Assembly: GCA_039105265.1 (NCBI GenBank)
Contig: JAPFFF010000023.1
Coordinates: 434,001-498,000, forward strand
DNA length: 64,000 bases
Source of the DNA: Tritrichomonas musculus
Taxonomy: Eukaryota; Parabasalia; Tritrichomonadida; Tritrichomonadidae
Reading direction: 5' to 3'
In this document: positions 10,478 through 22,500 of the stretch, piece by piece
Numbering within the stretch: the stretch's first letter is position 1
How the letters are laid out: each line of letters begins with the position of its first letter
Program-made: the position numbers and the translations under genes
The notes under the pieces: model-generated
The model's database searches: none
What the model was told of the DNA's origin: nothing
The model's input: the letters and a program-made list of their open reading frames with translations, nothing else

Positions 10478-11482
10478 ATGACTGAAGAAGCAAAAGATCA
10501 GAAAAATACAACAGAAACGACAGAGCCAAAAGAGTCAGTTACATCAAGTGATTCACCAGCTCCTGCATCAAATTCACCACAGTTTTTAGAACCAGTAGGA
10601 TTAATCGAGGCATTTAAACTTCGCCACTCAGTTCGAACTTTTCAAAAAAAACCATTCCCTCAACAAAAAAAGCAAATGATCGCACAAATTATCACAGAAG
10701 CAAATTCTCTTGATACTCCATTTCAATCAGATGGCGTTGAAATCTCAGTTACTGGACCAGGGCTTGGTAGAATGGGCGCTGTTTCTAATGAAGCAGGATT
10801 TATTGTTCAAAAAATTCCATTAAATCAAGAACAACAAGAAGAAGGAAGTAATACTGAAAAGCCAAAAGAAGATCCAAAAATATTATTTAGAAAATCTATT
10901 ATTGATGTATCCTTCAAATTACAAGTGGCAGTTATGAGAATGACCCAACATCATATTAGCACCGTTTGGATGGGTGGAACATATAACGAAGGTGAAGCAG
11001 AAGAAAGATTTCCTGATTTCAAAGTAACAGCTGTTGTTGCATTTGGAGAAGAAGATACTCCACATTTAATGGCAAAGTTCTTAAAATTCATAGGAGGATC
11101 AGATAAACGACTTCCTTTCCAACAATTATTTTATGATAATGATAATAAACGCGCCATTACCGAAAATGATTTTGAAGAAAACAAACCTGAAGGAACTCCT
11201 AGCTATCCGTCATATATGAAAGATTTCTTGCTATCTCTCAGATCAGGTCCATCAGCATTAAATCAACAAGGTTGGCGTTTCGTTCTCTCAGGAAAAGAGG
11301 TTCATTTGTTTGATGCAAAAGGAAACGCATATTCTTGCTATGGATCAGGAATTGCCCTTGCTAATCTTCACCTTCTTGGCGAAATTAGAGGAGGAAGCTG
11401 CACAATTGAAGTCAGAAATCCTGCTCCAGAACCTTCCCCTCTTGGAGGTACTTATATTGCAACAGCTGTTTATACAGAATAA
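10478..11482 (+). CDS. Nitroreductase-like flavoprotein (TM1586-type fold)
   Basis: A 334-residue protein. An unstructured Ser/Thr/Glu-rich N-terminus (1-38) precedes a nitroreductase-like domain. 'RHSVRTF' (49-55) matches the R-x-S-x-R-x-[FY] start of FMN-binding nitroreductases. 'GPSALNQQGWRF' (about 258-269) matches the A-x-N-x-Q-x-W-R-F strand that lines the flavin in this superfamily. The N- and C-lobe layout, two half-domains with a duplicated look, fits the putative TM nitroreductase family rather than classic NfsA/B. The substrate is unknown; family members reduce nitro compounds or quinones using NAD(P)H. In parabasalids nitroreductases bear on metronidazole metabolism, but no such role can be read here. 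The stop is followed at once by TAAATA, similar to the trichomonad polyadenylation context. Confidence 0.75.
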   Translation: MTEEAKDQKNTTETTEPKESVTSSDSPAPASNSPQFLEPVGLIEAFKLRHSVRTFQKKPFPQQKKQMIAQIITEANSLDTPFQSDGVEISVTGPGLGRMGAVSNEAGFIVQKIPLNQEQQEEGSNTEKPKEDPKILFRKSIIDVSFKLQVAVMRMTQHHISTVWMGGTYNEGEAEERFPDFKVTAVVAFGEEDTPHLMAKFLKFIGGSDKRLPFQQLFYDNDNKRAITENDFEENKPEGTPSYPSYMKDFLLSLRSGPSALNQQGWRFVLSGKEVHLFDAKGNAYSCYGSGIALANLHLLGEIRGGSCTIEVRNPAPEPSPLGGTYIATAVYTE

Positions 11483-12352
11483 ATAGTTTTTATTTTTTAA
11501 TCAATCTTATTCTTCATTTTTTAAAAAAATGAAGAAATTTAAATTAAAAAAAAAAAAATTAAAAATAACTACGAATTTTTTTGAACATCGATGATTCAAT
11601 CTTTACTATTAAAAAATAAATAATTTTTTTGATTTCAAATATTATTTCGTTTGATATTGTAATATTAAGAAATACAAAGTTTTATTCGTTTTGGCATCTG
11701 TATGTATTATTCTCTTTATCAAAATGCATGATTTATAAAAAAAATCAGTATTGTATTCCATAAAATTCTATCTAGAATTGAAACAATGATTATACTATCA
11801 CAGTTATAGCATGCAATAAACGAATAATTCAATGTCTTTTTAGATGTCAAAAGTTTTTATATTTTCAATTGATTACTTTTTTAATAAGCATGAAATGCAA
11901 ATAATAAAAATGGTTTTTTGTGACAACATGCTGGCCATAATTTTGGTGTCAAAACTGTTAATTGAAGCATCTTAGTCCAAATTTGAAATATTATTTTGAA
12001 CAATCTTATAAATTGAATTAATTTATTTCAAATTACATAATTTCTAGTTAAATCACTGAAAAAATTGAATCCAATCTTGACAATCATTATTGAAAATCTC
12101 AGAAAACATAACTTGGTTACAGTTAGGCTTTTCTTTTCTCTAAAAAGCATTCTATAACATTATTTATCAATTATTTTTTTTTATTATTTAAATAAAAATC
12201 TTTTTATAAAATGACAGATCTTCTGAAAAATTCAATGATCTCAGAAAATTTTTAATATATCAATTGAAAATTTGAAAAAACACTGAGGAAGTAAAACATA
12301 TTAAACTCATTGAAAAGTATTTTTAAAATTATTATTTTATTTTATTTCTTTT
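11483..12352. other. Intergenic
   Basis: AT-rich spacer of about 870 bases. Nothing recognisable. Confidence 0.6.
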
Positions 12353-13220
12353 ATGACACTTACAACCCTCTTTAAAGGAAAATGCAATATAATTGTTTTT
12401 GTGGCGATAATCTTTCTTGCAATTGTTCTCTTTATAGAAATGATCTTATGCTCGGTATTCTTTACGAAGATTAAGCCTTGGTTTTCTCATTCATCTTCAT
12501 GGTTTGGAATTTCCTATAAATGCTTATATTTAAGCGTAACTTTTTCCTTTAACTTTTTCAGTTTTAGCCATTGTGATGATAATTCTTATTTTTGTTTTCA
12601 CTTTTTTTGGAGGGCAATGCTCAGAAAACATAAATTTATCAAAGAGCTTAAATTTCTTTGTTGTTATTTTGTCATTAGGCAGCTTTATCTGCTCTATTCT
12701 TGGATGCTATCCCACTTTACAAAGTAAACATCATATTAAAGATTATTCGCAAATGTATGAAAATGCTCCAAAGGGGACAGCATTTCCATTTTGCTATAAT
12801 TATTATGTTGATGCAATGCTAGATGTCATTGATTATACAAGAGAAAATGGAAAAACTGAAGAATATTTTTATTGGGTTGTTGAAATTATGGATAAAATAC
12901 TTGAAAAAAACCTTTTAGAAATATCACGTGATAATATAAGCGAAGCCATTAAGTACTATTCTATAGCTATTGATATGGGGCCAGCCGATGAAACAAGAGA
13001 TTTATTTCTTATTGCATTGAAATCTTATGAGGGACTAGCAGGAAATGGTTATTATAATAATAAATTATGTAGACCTACAGGAGTTCCTATATTAGCTTTT
13101 GCAATTTTAACCATAATCGGACTCTTTTTGTTCATGGTTGCTTTATGTATCAACATAAGATGCAATGAATCTGCTGATAAAGCTAATAATAGCATTGAGC
13201 AAAATGATACACAGCCTTAA
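12353..13220 (+). CDS. Four-pass membrane protein (claudin/tetraspanin-like), one apparent frameshift
   Basis: Two overlapping frames form one four-helix protein. The first, from the ATG at 12353, gives TM1 'IIVFVAIIFLAIVLFIEMIL' and an extracellular loop with 'SSWFGISYKC', reminiscent of the W-x-G-L-x-x-C loop of PMP22/claudin proteins. The second frame supplies TM2 (LAIVMIILIFVFTFF), TM3 (FFVVILSLGSFICSILGC), a large second loop of about 110 residues, and TM4 (AILTIIGLFLFMVALCI) with a short polar tail. The switch falls at about 12536-12566, in a run of T5 tracts; one base too many in a T run explains it. A GT-AG intron of correct phase is not found there: the 26-base GTAACT...TTTCAG candidate leads straight to a stop. 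It is either a recent lesion or a sequencing error. Confidence 0.6.
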
Positions 13221-13710
13221 ATTTAAATAATAAAAACATATTATTTGATTTTATTTGTAATCAAGAAAAATAATATTTCAAATTATTTAACAATATTTTT
13301 TTTGTCTATTTAGGTTAATATTTTATCAATCATTTTATACTGTTTGAGCCAATAATAATTCTTTCATCAGAAAAACAGCAACCAATAAAAGAAAAAATTT
13401 TAACATTATTTTATATCATCGTTAAATTCCAAATATCAGCTCATTACTTGGCTCAAAAGAAAATTTTTAGTTATTACAAAAAAAAACTCTATGAATTGGA
13501 GTATATACTGAAATTTGGAAAAAAGTATTTATTTTTTTGTCACAGAACTCATCATAAACAGAAATCTGTATATTGCCAAAACTGCTATAGGCGATCTCAT
13601 CATTGATCATAGTAAGTAATATACATATACCAAAATTATTAAAATATTAAAAAAAAAAAATATTGATAAACAACTAAGAATTATTTTTAAAAAACCGTCC
13701 CATTTAAAAT
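13221..13710. other. Intergenic between convergent genes
   Basis: AT-rich 490 bases between two convergent stop codons. No features seen. Confidence 0.6.
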
Positions 13711-14691
13711 TTACTTATTGTAAACATCGGGATTTGCACAATATTTTACGTGTTTTCCGTCAAGTGCGTCGATGATTGCTTGTGCAGCAATTAAGGACAT
13801 TGTTGCTCTTGTTTGAATAGTAGCACTGGCAATATGTGAAACAACTAAGCAGTTTGGTAATTTTAATATTGGATGATCAGCTGGGATTGGTTCTGGATCA
13901 GTAACATCAAGGGCAGCAGCACCAAGAAGACCTTCTTTGAGTGCACGTTCTAAGTCTGAGGTTACAACGACTGGGCCACGAGCAATATTGACTAGAATCG
14001 CATCCTTTTTCATTAATTTGAGTTGATCATATCCTATCAAATGTTTGGTTGATGGCGTTAATGGACATGTTAATACAACATAATCAGATTCCTTGAGGAG
14101 TTGTTCAAGTGGGACATACTTGGCACCAGTTTTGTTTAATTCAGGCTTTTCATGAGGGCCATGGTATAAAACTTTCATTGAAAATCCTGAAGCTCTTCGA
14201 CAAACTGCTTGTCCAATACGACCAGGTCCAATCACACCAAGTGTACAGCCGTAAATATCTTTTCCAAGAAAGGCCATTGGGTCTTGCTGAGTCCATTTGC
14301 CTTCAATAACATATTTGTAGGATGGAACAATTAAACGTGCAGCAGAAAGCATTAAAGCCCAAGCATGATCTGCACATGCTTCAGTAAGAACACCAGGTGT
14401 GTGAGAAACGACAATATGGTTTTCAGTTGCAGTTTTGAGGTCAATATTATCAAGTCCAACAGCAATTTGGGATACGACTTTTAAATTGGGATGGTTTGCA
14501 AGGACTTCTGCATCAATTTTATCTCCCATTTGTGTGAGAAGCGCATCACATTCAGCGGCTTTTTGTAATATGATTTCTCGTGGGCAAGCACGGTCTTCAA
14601 GCCAGATCTCAAGATTTGGGAAATGCTCTTTTAGAAGGTTAATTCCTTCTTCACGCATAATGCGGGTAACATAAACTTTTTTATCACTCAT
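13711..14691 (-). CDS. D-isomer-specific 2-hydroxyacid dehydrogenase (GRHPR-like)
   Basis: A 326-residue oxidoreductase, close to the family's usual 310-330. The N-terminal substrate half carries 'VVSQIAVGLDNID' (72-84). The Rossmann half begins at 'TLGVIGPGRIGQAV' (150-163) with GPGRIG as the dinucleotide loop. The catalytic triad is in place: Arg238 in 'NIARGP', Glu267 in 'DPEP', His286 in 'SHIASAT'. It reduces a 2-keto acid such as glyoxylate or hydroxypyruvate to the D-2-hydroxyacid with NAD(P)H, presumably in the cytosol. Overall sequence is nearest to the glyoxylate/hydroxypyruvate reductase group. The cofactor preference is not decidable by eye: the usual Arg of NADPH-binding members after the second beta strand is not evident in 'YHGPHEKP'. 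It is intact and clearly functional-looking. Confidence 0.93.
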   Translation of the reverse strand: MSDKKVYVTRIMREEGINLLKEHFPNLEIWLEDRACPREIILQKAAECDALLTQMGDKIDAEVLANHPNLKVVSQIAVGLDNIDLKTATENHIVVSHTPGVLTEACADHAWALMLSAARLIVPSYKYVIEGKWTQQDPMAFLGKDIYGCTLGVIGPGRIGQAVCRRASGFSMKVLYHGPHEKPELNKTGAKYVPLEQLLKESDYVVLTCPLTPSTKHLIGYDQLKLMKKDAILVNIARGPVVVTSDLERALKEGLLGAAALDVTDPEPIPADHPILKLPNCLVVSHIASATIQTRATMSLIAAQAIIDALDGKHVKYCANPDVYNK

Positions 14692-14697
14692 TCAGAA

Positions 14698-14703
14698 TTG
14701 TGA
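14698..14703 (-). promoter_or_regulatory. Candidate initiator (TCACAA) of the hydroxyacid dehydrogenase gene
   Basis: TCACAA on the minus strand, 7-12 bases before the ATG. Same motif and spacing class as in front of the nitroreductase-like gene. Confidence 0.45.
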
Positions 14704-14937
14704 TATATTAAAAAGGTCAATTCACTTTTTTTCTTTAGAATATGTAACTTTTTCAATAAAAACAATTATTATTTTCAAAAGATAGTTTATTATACAAAAT
14801 GAAATTTCGATCATAAAAAAAATTGAGTATAACAATACTAACAAATAAAAAGACATCGACATTTTGGTTGAATAAAGATGGCAAACGTTCGTAAAAAGAA
14901 GAAGTAAATTATCATTGTCGTTATCTAATATAATATA

Positions 14938-15951
14938 CTAGCTCTTCATCTGAATATTACAAAGAGCTATTTGAAATATTTCATCGACATCAAAATCCAT
15001 ATTAACTTTGTCAAATAATTCTTTCATTCCTCTCGACTTTGGATCTTTATTTTCACTCATTAATTTTTGAGCATGCTTTTTAAGAAGTTCAATACATTTC
15101 TGTATAATTTCTCTATCAGTATTATAAGAAAGTTCTTTAACCGCAATATCGATTGCGCTAGCAATGTGGCCAAAAGCTGAAAAAGCTATAATCATAATTG
15201 AAGTTGCTATCGTTGATGCTCTATAATCTAGAAAATCAAATTTCAAGATACTGAGCTCTGATAGAAATCGTGAAAAATCAATAACTTTTTGATCTTCACT
15301 AGCATAAAATTCATCTTGATATTGCCTCATAAAGAATTTTGTAGTTGAATAATGTAATTTGAATTTAAGAAGTTTGATTAATTCGATTTCTGTTTTTTTA
15401 AATAATTCATTCGTGAATTGAAATCCTGACGCTTCATTGAACTCTTGAACAGATGGTTGAGCACGAGTATCGACTTTTGATGAAACCCAATAACAAACCG
15501 CTGCATATACCGATATATCTTTCTTTTTAATTGTTTTGTTACATAATAAAATATCAATATAAGACACTGCATTGAAAAGAACATCGTTTGTTAATTGAAA
15601 ATAATAATTTAATTGGATCAACCATTTGACTACACTTTCTCGATTAGATGGGGTTATTTCTTTTTGCATTGCTGTAAATAAATTACATGATATTGGTACT
15701 TCAGCTTCTTCTTTTCTTGCCGTATTTACCATCATCTCTATACTTGTAATTTCGTCATCTTCCTCATCATTTCCCTCTTTATATACAACATCATCATCGG
15801 AATATTCTAACTCTGGGTCACTATATTCAGAATCATCTAAAATATTTTTCAAACCATTTAATGAAACTTGGCTAACTGGTTGACTAAAGCTTTTAATTAC
15901 TTCTTTATTGCTTGTTAATGGATAAATTCGATTGCTTTCGCTGAACTGCAT
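14938..15951 (-). CDS. Cyclin (A/B-type, cell-cycle)
   Basis: A 337-residue cyclin. The N-terminal 90 residues are Ser/Asp/Glu-rich and probably disordered. The cyclin box starts near residue 92: 'NRESVVKWLIQLNYYFQL' (103-120) replaces the classic MRAILVDWLIEVHxxFxL. It continues through 'LFNAVSYIDILL', 'YAAVCYWVSSKVD' and 'EIELIKLLKFKLHYSTTKFFMRQY' (188-211; cyclins have ExxxLxxLxFxLxxPTxxxFLRR). A second cyclin fold follows (about 212-330), with 'FLSELSILKFDFLDYRASTIATSIMIIAF' matching the C-terminal cyclin domain. It would activate a cyclin-dependent kinase. A destruction box cannot be pointed to with confidence. It is divergently transcribed from the giant coiled-coil gene. Confidence 0.88.
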   Translation of the reverse strand: MQFSESNRIYPLTSNKEVIKSFSQPVSQVSLNGLKNILDDSEYSDPELEYSDDDVVYKEGNDEEDDEITSIEMMVNTARKEEAEVPISCNLFTAMQKEITPSNRESVVKWLIQLNYYFQLTNDVLFNAVSYIDILLCNKTIKKKDISVYAAVCYWVSSKVDTRAQPSVQEFNEASGFQFTNELFKKTEIELIKLLKFKLHYSTTKFFMRQYQDEFYASEDQKVIDFSRFLSELSILKFDFLDYRASTIATSIMIIAFSAFGHIASAIDIAVKELSYNTDREIIQKCIELLKKHAQKLMSENKDPKSRGMKELFDKVNMDFDVDEIFQIALCNIQMKS

Positions 15952-16522
15952 CTGTTTACATATATTTTAAACGTCCTTCAATTTAGATAACTCTTCCTTT
16001 TCGTTTATGGTCTGAACAGTTTTTTTTTTTACTTTTCTCAATGATTAATAAACCCCCAACAAACACATTATTTTTGTTGATAAAAAAATTTTGAACAATT
16101 ATTTTATAATTAAATTAATAACAATATATATTATATTTTCAAAATTTTTATGTTTTATACCTTCCATAAATGGAAAATGCATATATAATGTTAAACACTC
16201 AGAATATTAAAAAAACAAGGTTAAATTGATAAATTTTACAAAGATTTTAATAATAATGAAATATTTCTTTTTTTCAAAAAAATTATAATCATTTTATAGT
16301 ATTATATTTATCTTTTAAAAAAATGAAGTTTAATTGCAATCTCAAGCAAACTGAAAAAATCGGATCTCCCAAAAAGTTAAAATTTAACGAATGAAATTGA
16401 AATGAATATGATCATTGTAAACATATTGAAATTATGGAAACTTTTTAAGTTGTTTACAACAGCTTTTCTTTTACTGCTATGAATAAATTTTATATTTTAA
16501 TTGAAAAAGTTTAAGGTTAAAA
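15952..16522. other. Divergent intergenic region between cyclin and giant coiled-coil gene
   Basis: 571 bases that must hold both promoters. It is AT-rich. No TCACAA-type initiator stands out directly before either start. Confidence 0.5.
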
Positions 16523-19500
16523 ATGGAAAAGCGCGCCATTAGCTCTTCCATTGATGATTTTTTTAAAAGCAGACAAAAATCTTTTTTAGACTCACTCGAG
16601 CGTATTTTAGATAGTATAAGCTCTGATGAACTTATTAAACAAATGTTTCATAATAAGAATGCTGCAAATTATCTACCAAGCAGGATAACAGAAATTATTT
16701 CAAATATTCTTCATGAGGATCGAGAAAATTATATACAAAGATTAACTGAACGTCTTCAATCGTATGAAAATTTTGATAATAGCACGTACAATCGATCTAC
16801 TTTTGCTAGACAAGATAGAAAAAAATTAAATCGAGATTTAAAAACAATAAAAACCATCAATAATTCAATTCATTCGACAGTTAACAATTTTTCAAATGAT
16901 ATTAGGATAATTTTAAATAAAGCGCGCAATTCGGTTTCAAGAACTATTGATTCGCTTGTTCATGATAATGGCCAGTTGAAAAATCGCCTTGATTACTTAA
17001 ACAAACAAACAAAAAATTTATCAAGAGATAATGAGGATTTAAGAAGGCAACTATCAATTTCGCAAGATAACTTATTGAGGTCGCAAAAGCAACATAGAGA
17101 ATTAACTGAAATATTAGAATCAAAAGAGAATGATCTAGCAAATATGAAAAATTTAAATTACAGTTTATCGTCTACAATATCAAAGACAGCTCCTTATAGT
17201 AATGACAATAATTCATTCTCTCCTCCATCACCATTTCAGAAAAAGAAATCAAAGAGTAATTCATTTTTAATGAATAATGATTTTAATGATGGCTTTAACA
17301 ATAATAATGATAATGATCTTTTGACCGAATACAAACAGAAACTTGATGCAGCTTACCAACAAATTGCTAATCTTAAATCTCAATTACAAATTAATGATCA
17401 GGGTGAACTAATGCAATCATTTGTATATGCATCAGAAACGATTAAAAGCAAAGATCAACAAATCCAAGATTTACAGAATCATATCAAAAAATTGAAGAAT
17501 GAAATCCAATCTCTTGGAAATCAAATTCAAGCATTAACAGCTCAAGGGGCCTCACCCACAAAACGGGTCACCTTCCAAGATTTAAATAAAAACGACGACA
17601 GGTATTGTTCGTATGAAGAATTTGAGCATATCATGCATGAACGAAATGATCTTGCGGACCAACTTGAAGCACTTCAATCGGAGTCATTTAAGAGTGACAA
17701 ACAGAAAAAGCAACTTGAATCAAAGATAAATGACTTGCTACAGCAAAAATCCACTTCAGAAAGACAATATCAAATTCAAATCCAAGAATTGCAAGAAAAG
17801 AACGAACAATTGAGCATGAGCCTTAAAGATAGCAGCTCAATTGGCAATCTTTTAAATAAAGAAAGAAGTGAGAATGAAAAGAAAGAACTTACAATTCGTC
17901 AAAAAGATAGTCTCATTCAATCTTTGACTCAAGAAAATGCGAAGTTAATTGGTCAGTTCACCGTTCTCTCAAAAATTGATGAGCAATCGAAGAGCAAGCA
18001 AGACTTCTCAGTTGAAGTTCTTCTAGATTCAGCCAATTTCGACTCCCAGCAAAGAAGCATCATTATGAAAATTTTCAATGAATCACAGAAAAGAAACGAT
18101 CAAAAACTTGCCAAATATGAACAGGCATTGAAAAACAAAATCAAGTCTGAAAATGCATTGAAACAAGACATTGAAAAAGCGAGCCAAACCGTTGATAACC
18201 ATCAGAAATTAATTGAAGAAAAACAGAAACAAATCGAAGATTTGAACGTTTCTTCTTCTCAATTAAAAGATATCAGAAATCAAAATGAATCAAAAATTTT
18301 TGAATTGAATTCAAAAATTGCCTCTTTGGAAGCAACGATAAGAGAGCTTCAAAGCAATGTTGCTAATAAACAGAAGCAAATTGATGATTTTAGACCAATT
18401 TTTGAGTCATTTAAACAGCAGAAAGAGTCGCTTGAAGAGAAAATCAACCAAATTCAACGTGACAATTCAATTGAAATTCAGCGGTTACAAGGCATTAATT
18501 CAGATATATCTGAACAATCAATAATTAAAGAAAGAGAAGCAGAAAAGGCACAAAGAACTAATAAACAATTATCTGAAGAGATTGAAAAAGTTCACACTCA
18601 AAATGAACAACTGTTGTTGATCAATCAACAAAGCCAAGAAACGATCAATTTGAACAAGAATTTGATCCAAAAATTGGAGTCATATAAGAAAGCACACCAA
18701 GAATCGAAGAAACAATTGACAATTCTTGCTGCTTCAAATCAACAACTTCAAAATAAATTGAAGGCAAAACGATCACAAGTGTCTCAACAAGTTGAATTAA
18801 TTGATAAGCTTCAGAAAACAATTGATTCAGTAAGTAACGAGAAAAACGCCTTGATAACCGATTTACAAACCAAGACGAAACAACTTGAAGAAGAAAACAT
18901 TATTTTGAAGTCCAATTTGAACATGAGTCTTAATAACATGAACCGTCAAAGTGAATTCAATAATAGCGGTTTTATGAATAATAATAATTCTCGTTTGATG
19001 GGTAATTCGCAATCATTAATGAATAACAATAACAATAATAGCAGCATGGAGAGAGATGATTCAGCATTAAGAAGTCTTCAGAAACAATTGGAAATGAGTC
19101 AAGTTTCTAAAGATGCAGCTGAAAAACAACTTTCTGCATTACAAACAGAGAATGAAAGCTTATTGAACACAATTAAACAAAGTGAAAATGAAAATGAAAA
19201 ATTGAATCAATCAATTGCTGAATTGAATTCAAGTTTGAGTAAGAGTCAATTAGAGAATCAAAAACAAATTGATGAGAATAACAAGTTACAAAATGAAAAC
19301 AGAAAACTTCAATATGAAAAAGAACAACATCAAGAAGAAAACAATAAATTACAAAGCACAAATAACAAGTTGCAAATGAGTTATGAAAGGCAACAAGAAG
19401 AAAACAGCAAACTACAAAGTTCAAACAAACAATTACAAAAATTGAATTCAAGACAACAAGAAGAGAACAGTAAACTACAAAGCTCAAACAAACAATTGCA

Positions 19501-22500
19501 AAAATTGAATTCTAGACAACAAGAAGAGAATAGTAAATTACAAAGTTCAAACAAACAATTACAAAAACTGAATTCAAAACAACAAGAAGAAATAAATAAA
19601 CTTCATGATGACATTGATAAGAATAAAAGAACTTATGAAAGACAAACAGATGAGAATAGTAGATTGAAGAGAGCAAATGAACAGCAAATTGAAGAGAATA
19701 ATAAATTAAGAATGACAAATGAAAAGCAAAATGATGAAAATAATAAACTTCAATATGAAAATCAGAAGCAAAAAGATGAAAATAACAAAATTCAATTTGA
19801 ATTGACAAAACTTCAAAAAATTAATGAAAAACAAAACGATGAAATAAGTAAACTTCAAAATGACTTTGAGAAACAAAAAGATGAGAATTATAAGCTTCAT
19901 AATGAAATCAACAAACTTCAAAGAATCAATGAAAAACAAATCGATGAAAATAACAAACTTCTTAAAACAAATGAAAATCAACATAAAGAAAATGAACAAC
20001 TTTCAAATGTTAATGAAAAACAATCAGAAGAAATCAATGAACTTCATAAAGCTAATGATTTATTGCAAAGAGAGTTACAAGTTAAATCTAAACAAAGTGA
20101 AAATCAAGCGTCAATGATTGTTGAATTACAATCACAGAATCAATCATTAAATAACACTATTCAAAAAGTTTTAAAGAAATCAGCAAGAATTGTTCCTGTT
20201 AATGAAGTTACTCAAGTTCCTTCTAAATTAGAAGAGTTAAATAATGTAATCGTTAGAATTAAAGAATTGTTAAACTTGAAGAAAAGTGACGATGTTGTTT
20301 CATCAATTGTTAATTTATTAAAACAAATTCAAAATGCTTGCCAAAATTTGAATATTCGTGATACAAATGACTTCCCTAATGCAACTTTAATCTTAGCTAA
20401 AGAAATTGAAGAGAATAGAAAATTCAAAAATGAATTTTCAAAACGTGAACAAAAAATTTCATCAGTTTTACATTCAACTTATTCATTTGAAGCAATTCCT
20501 GAAATTTTAGTTCGTTATCAAAAGTTAGAACAAGAAATAAATAACATTTTAAGAAGTTCTAATTCATCTTCAATTATTCCTGGTATTCAATCACTTGTTC
20601 AGTTTGAATCAACAATAGAAAAAACACTCGGCTCATCAACCAAAGAAGAAGCAATGAAAGAAATTGCTCAATTAAAGAGTAATGAAAAAATCATTGAAAA
20701 AATTTTGGGTGTTGAAGATATGAATAAGATTCCACGAACAATTGAAGATCTATACAATGATGTTCAACAACTTAAGAAATGTTTAGTTATTGAAGATTTT
20801 CATACTGCTGTCCCTGTCTTTAATCAAGTTTATCTAAGCTTAAAGAAAGCATTGAAAAATTCAGAATCATTTGAAAGAATTTTCTCTCTTATATCTGAAA
20901 TTGTAACAGCATCGAAACAAGTCAATAAAATGTTACAAACTGAGAATTTAGAAGAATCAGTTCAAGTAATTCAAACAATGAAAGATACAATAAGTAAAAC
21001 TGAATCAGAAATTGACCATAAATTAATTGAAGGTGAAAGTTTGCCTGAAAAAGTTTCTCAATTAACAAATAGAAATAAAATCTTACATCAAGCAATAAGT
21101 ATTCTTAATGTTGATGATCATAACTCTGTTGTTGGTGCAATTCAACTTTTATTGGAACAATTTAATCAAGTAAAAGCTATCGTTATTAATGGAAAAAGTT
21201 TGCCAATTCCAACTTCACCTATTTTTTCAAAATCTAGCAAATCAAGTAAGTTTTCAAGAGTATCATCAAATGCAGATAATCAAGAAATTATTCAAGAAGT
21301 TGTTAGTATGAAGAATGAAGTTTTAAATTTGGCACAAATGCTTGATGTATCTGAAGATTCAATTGTTCCAAAAGTTGCTGAATTACTTGATCATTTGAAA
21401 CAAATAAGTTCAACTTTCACAGATTCATTATCTTCATCTCGATCTAATTCATCTTCATTTTATGAAGAAATCATTAATTTAATTAACAAACAAAATCAAC
21501 AAATATTAAAAATTTCTGAAATCCTTTCAACTGATCCCGAAAGAATCGTTGAATCTGTGAATAAAATGAATCATCAAGTTCGAAAAATATCTGAAATAAT
21601 TTCACCAAATGAAGATCATTTACATAATGAAAGTCTTGTTGAAGTTATTCAAAAACAAAATCAACAATTAAAGAAGATTTCAGAGACAATTTCACCAAAA
21701 GAAGATTATTTGCATAATGACAATCTTGTTGATATCATTCTTAAACAGAATCAACAATTAAAGAAGATATCAGAAACAATTTCTCCTAATGAAGATTATT
21801 TAAAGAGTGATACTTTTGTTGATTCTGTTATCAAACAAAATCTTTTATTAAAGAGAATTTCTGACATTATTTCACCAAATGAAGATTTCTTTAAGAATGA
21901 TGCATTGTTCAACATCATTCTTAAACAAAATCAACAATTAAAGAAAATTTCAGATACTATTTCACCTGATGAAGATTATTTAAAGAATGACAGTTTTGTT
22001 GAAGCTGTTATAAAACAAAATCAACAATTAAAGAAAATTACAGAAATTATTTCATCCAATGAAGAATTTTCTCGTAATGAAGGACTCGTTGATTTAGTAT
22101 TAAAACAAAATCAACAATTAAAGAAAATTTCTGAAGTTTACAATGATTCTGAAGATTTCATTGATGAAATTATTCAACAGAATCAACAAATTAAATCAAT
22201 TTCAGAAATTTATAGTCCTTCAGATGACATTGTTAACGATGTTCTTCAAGATCATCAACAAATTCTTAAAATTAATGAAATTTATCCAGATTCATCAAAC
22301 ATTGTTGATGATATAGCAAGCAACAATTTGATCCTTCAGAAAATTGCTGCTAAATTGGCAAAAGGTAATGAACATAATAGAAGTCCAAAGAAGAAGAATG
22401 ATTTTAATGACTTGGTCACTGAAGTTAGTTCAATTAAAAAACAAATTAAACAAATTTCTAAAATCATTCAAACTCCTGCTGATTCAATTGTGAACAAAAT

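Noticed and set aside
12536-12561. A 26-base intron GTAACT...TTTCAG in the four-pass membrane gene
   Set aside because: Removing it gives TTT TAG directly after the junction and the wrong phase. A one-base slip in a T run fits better.
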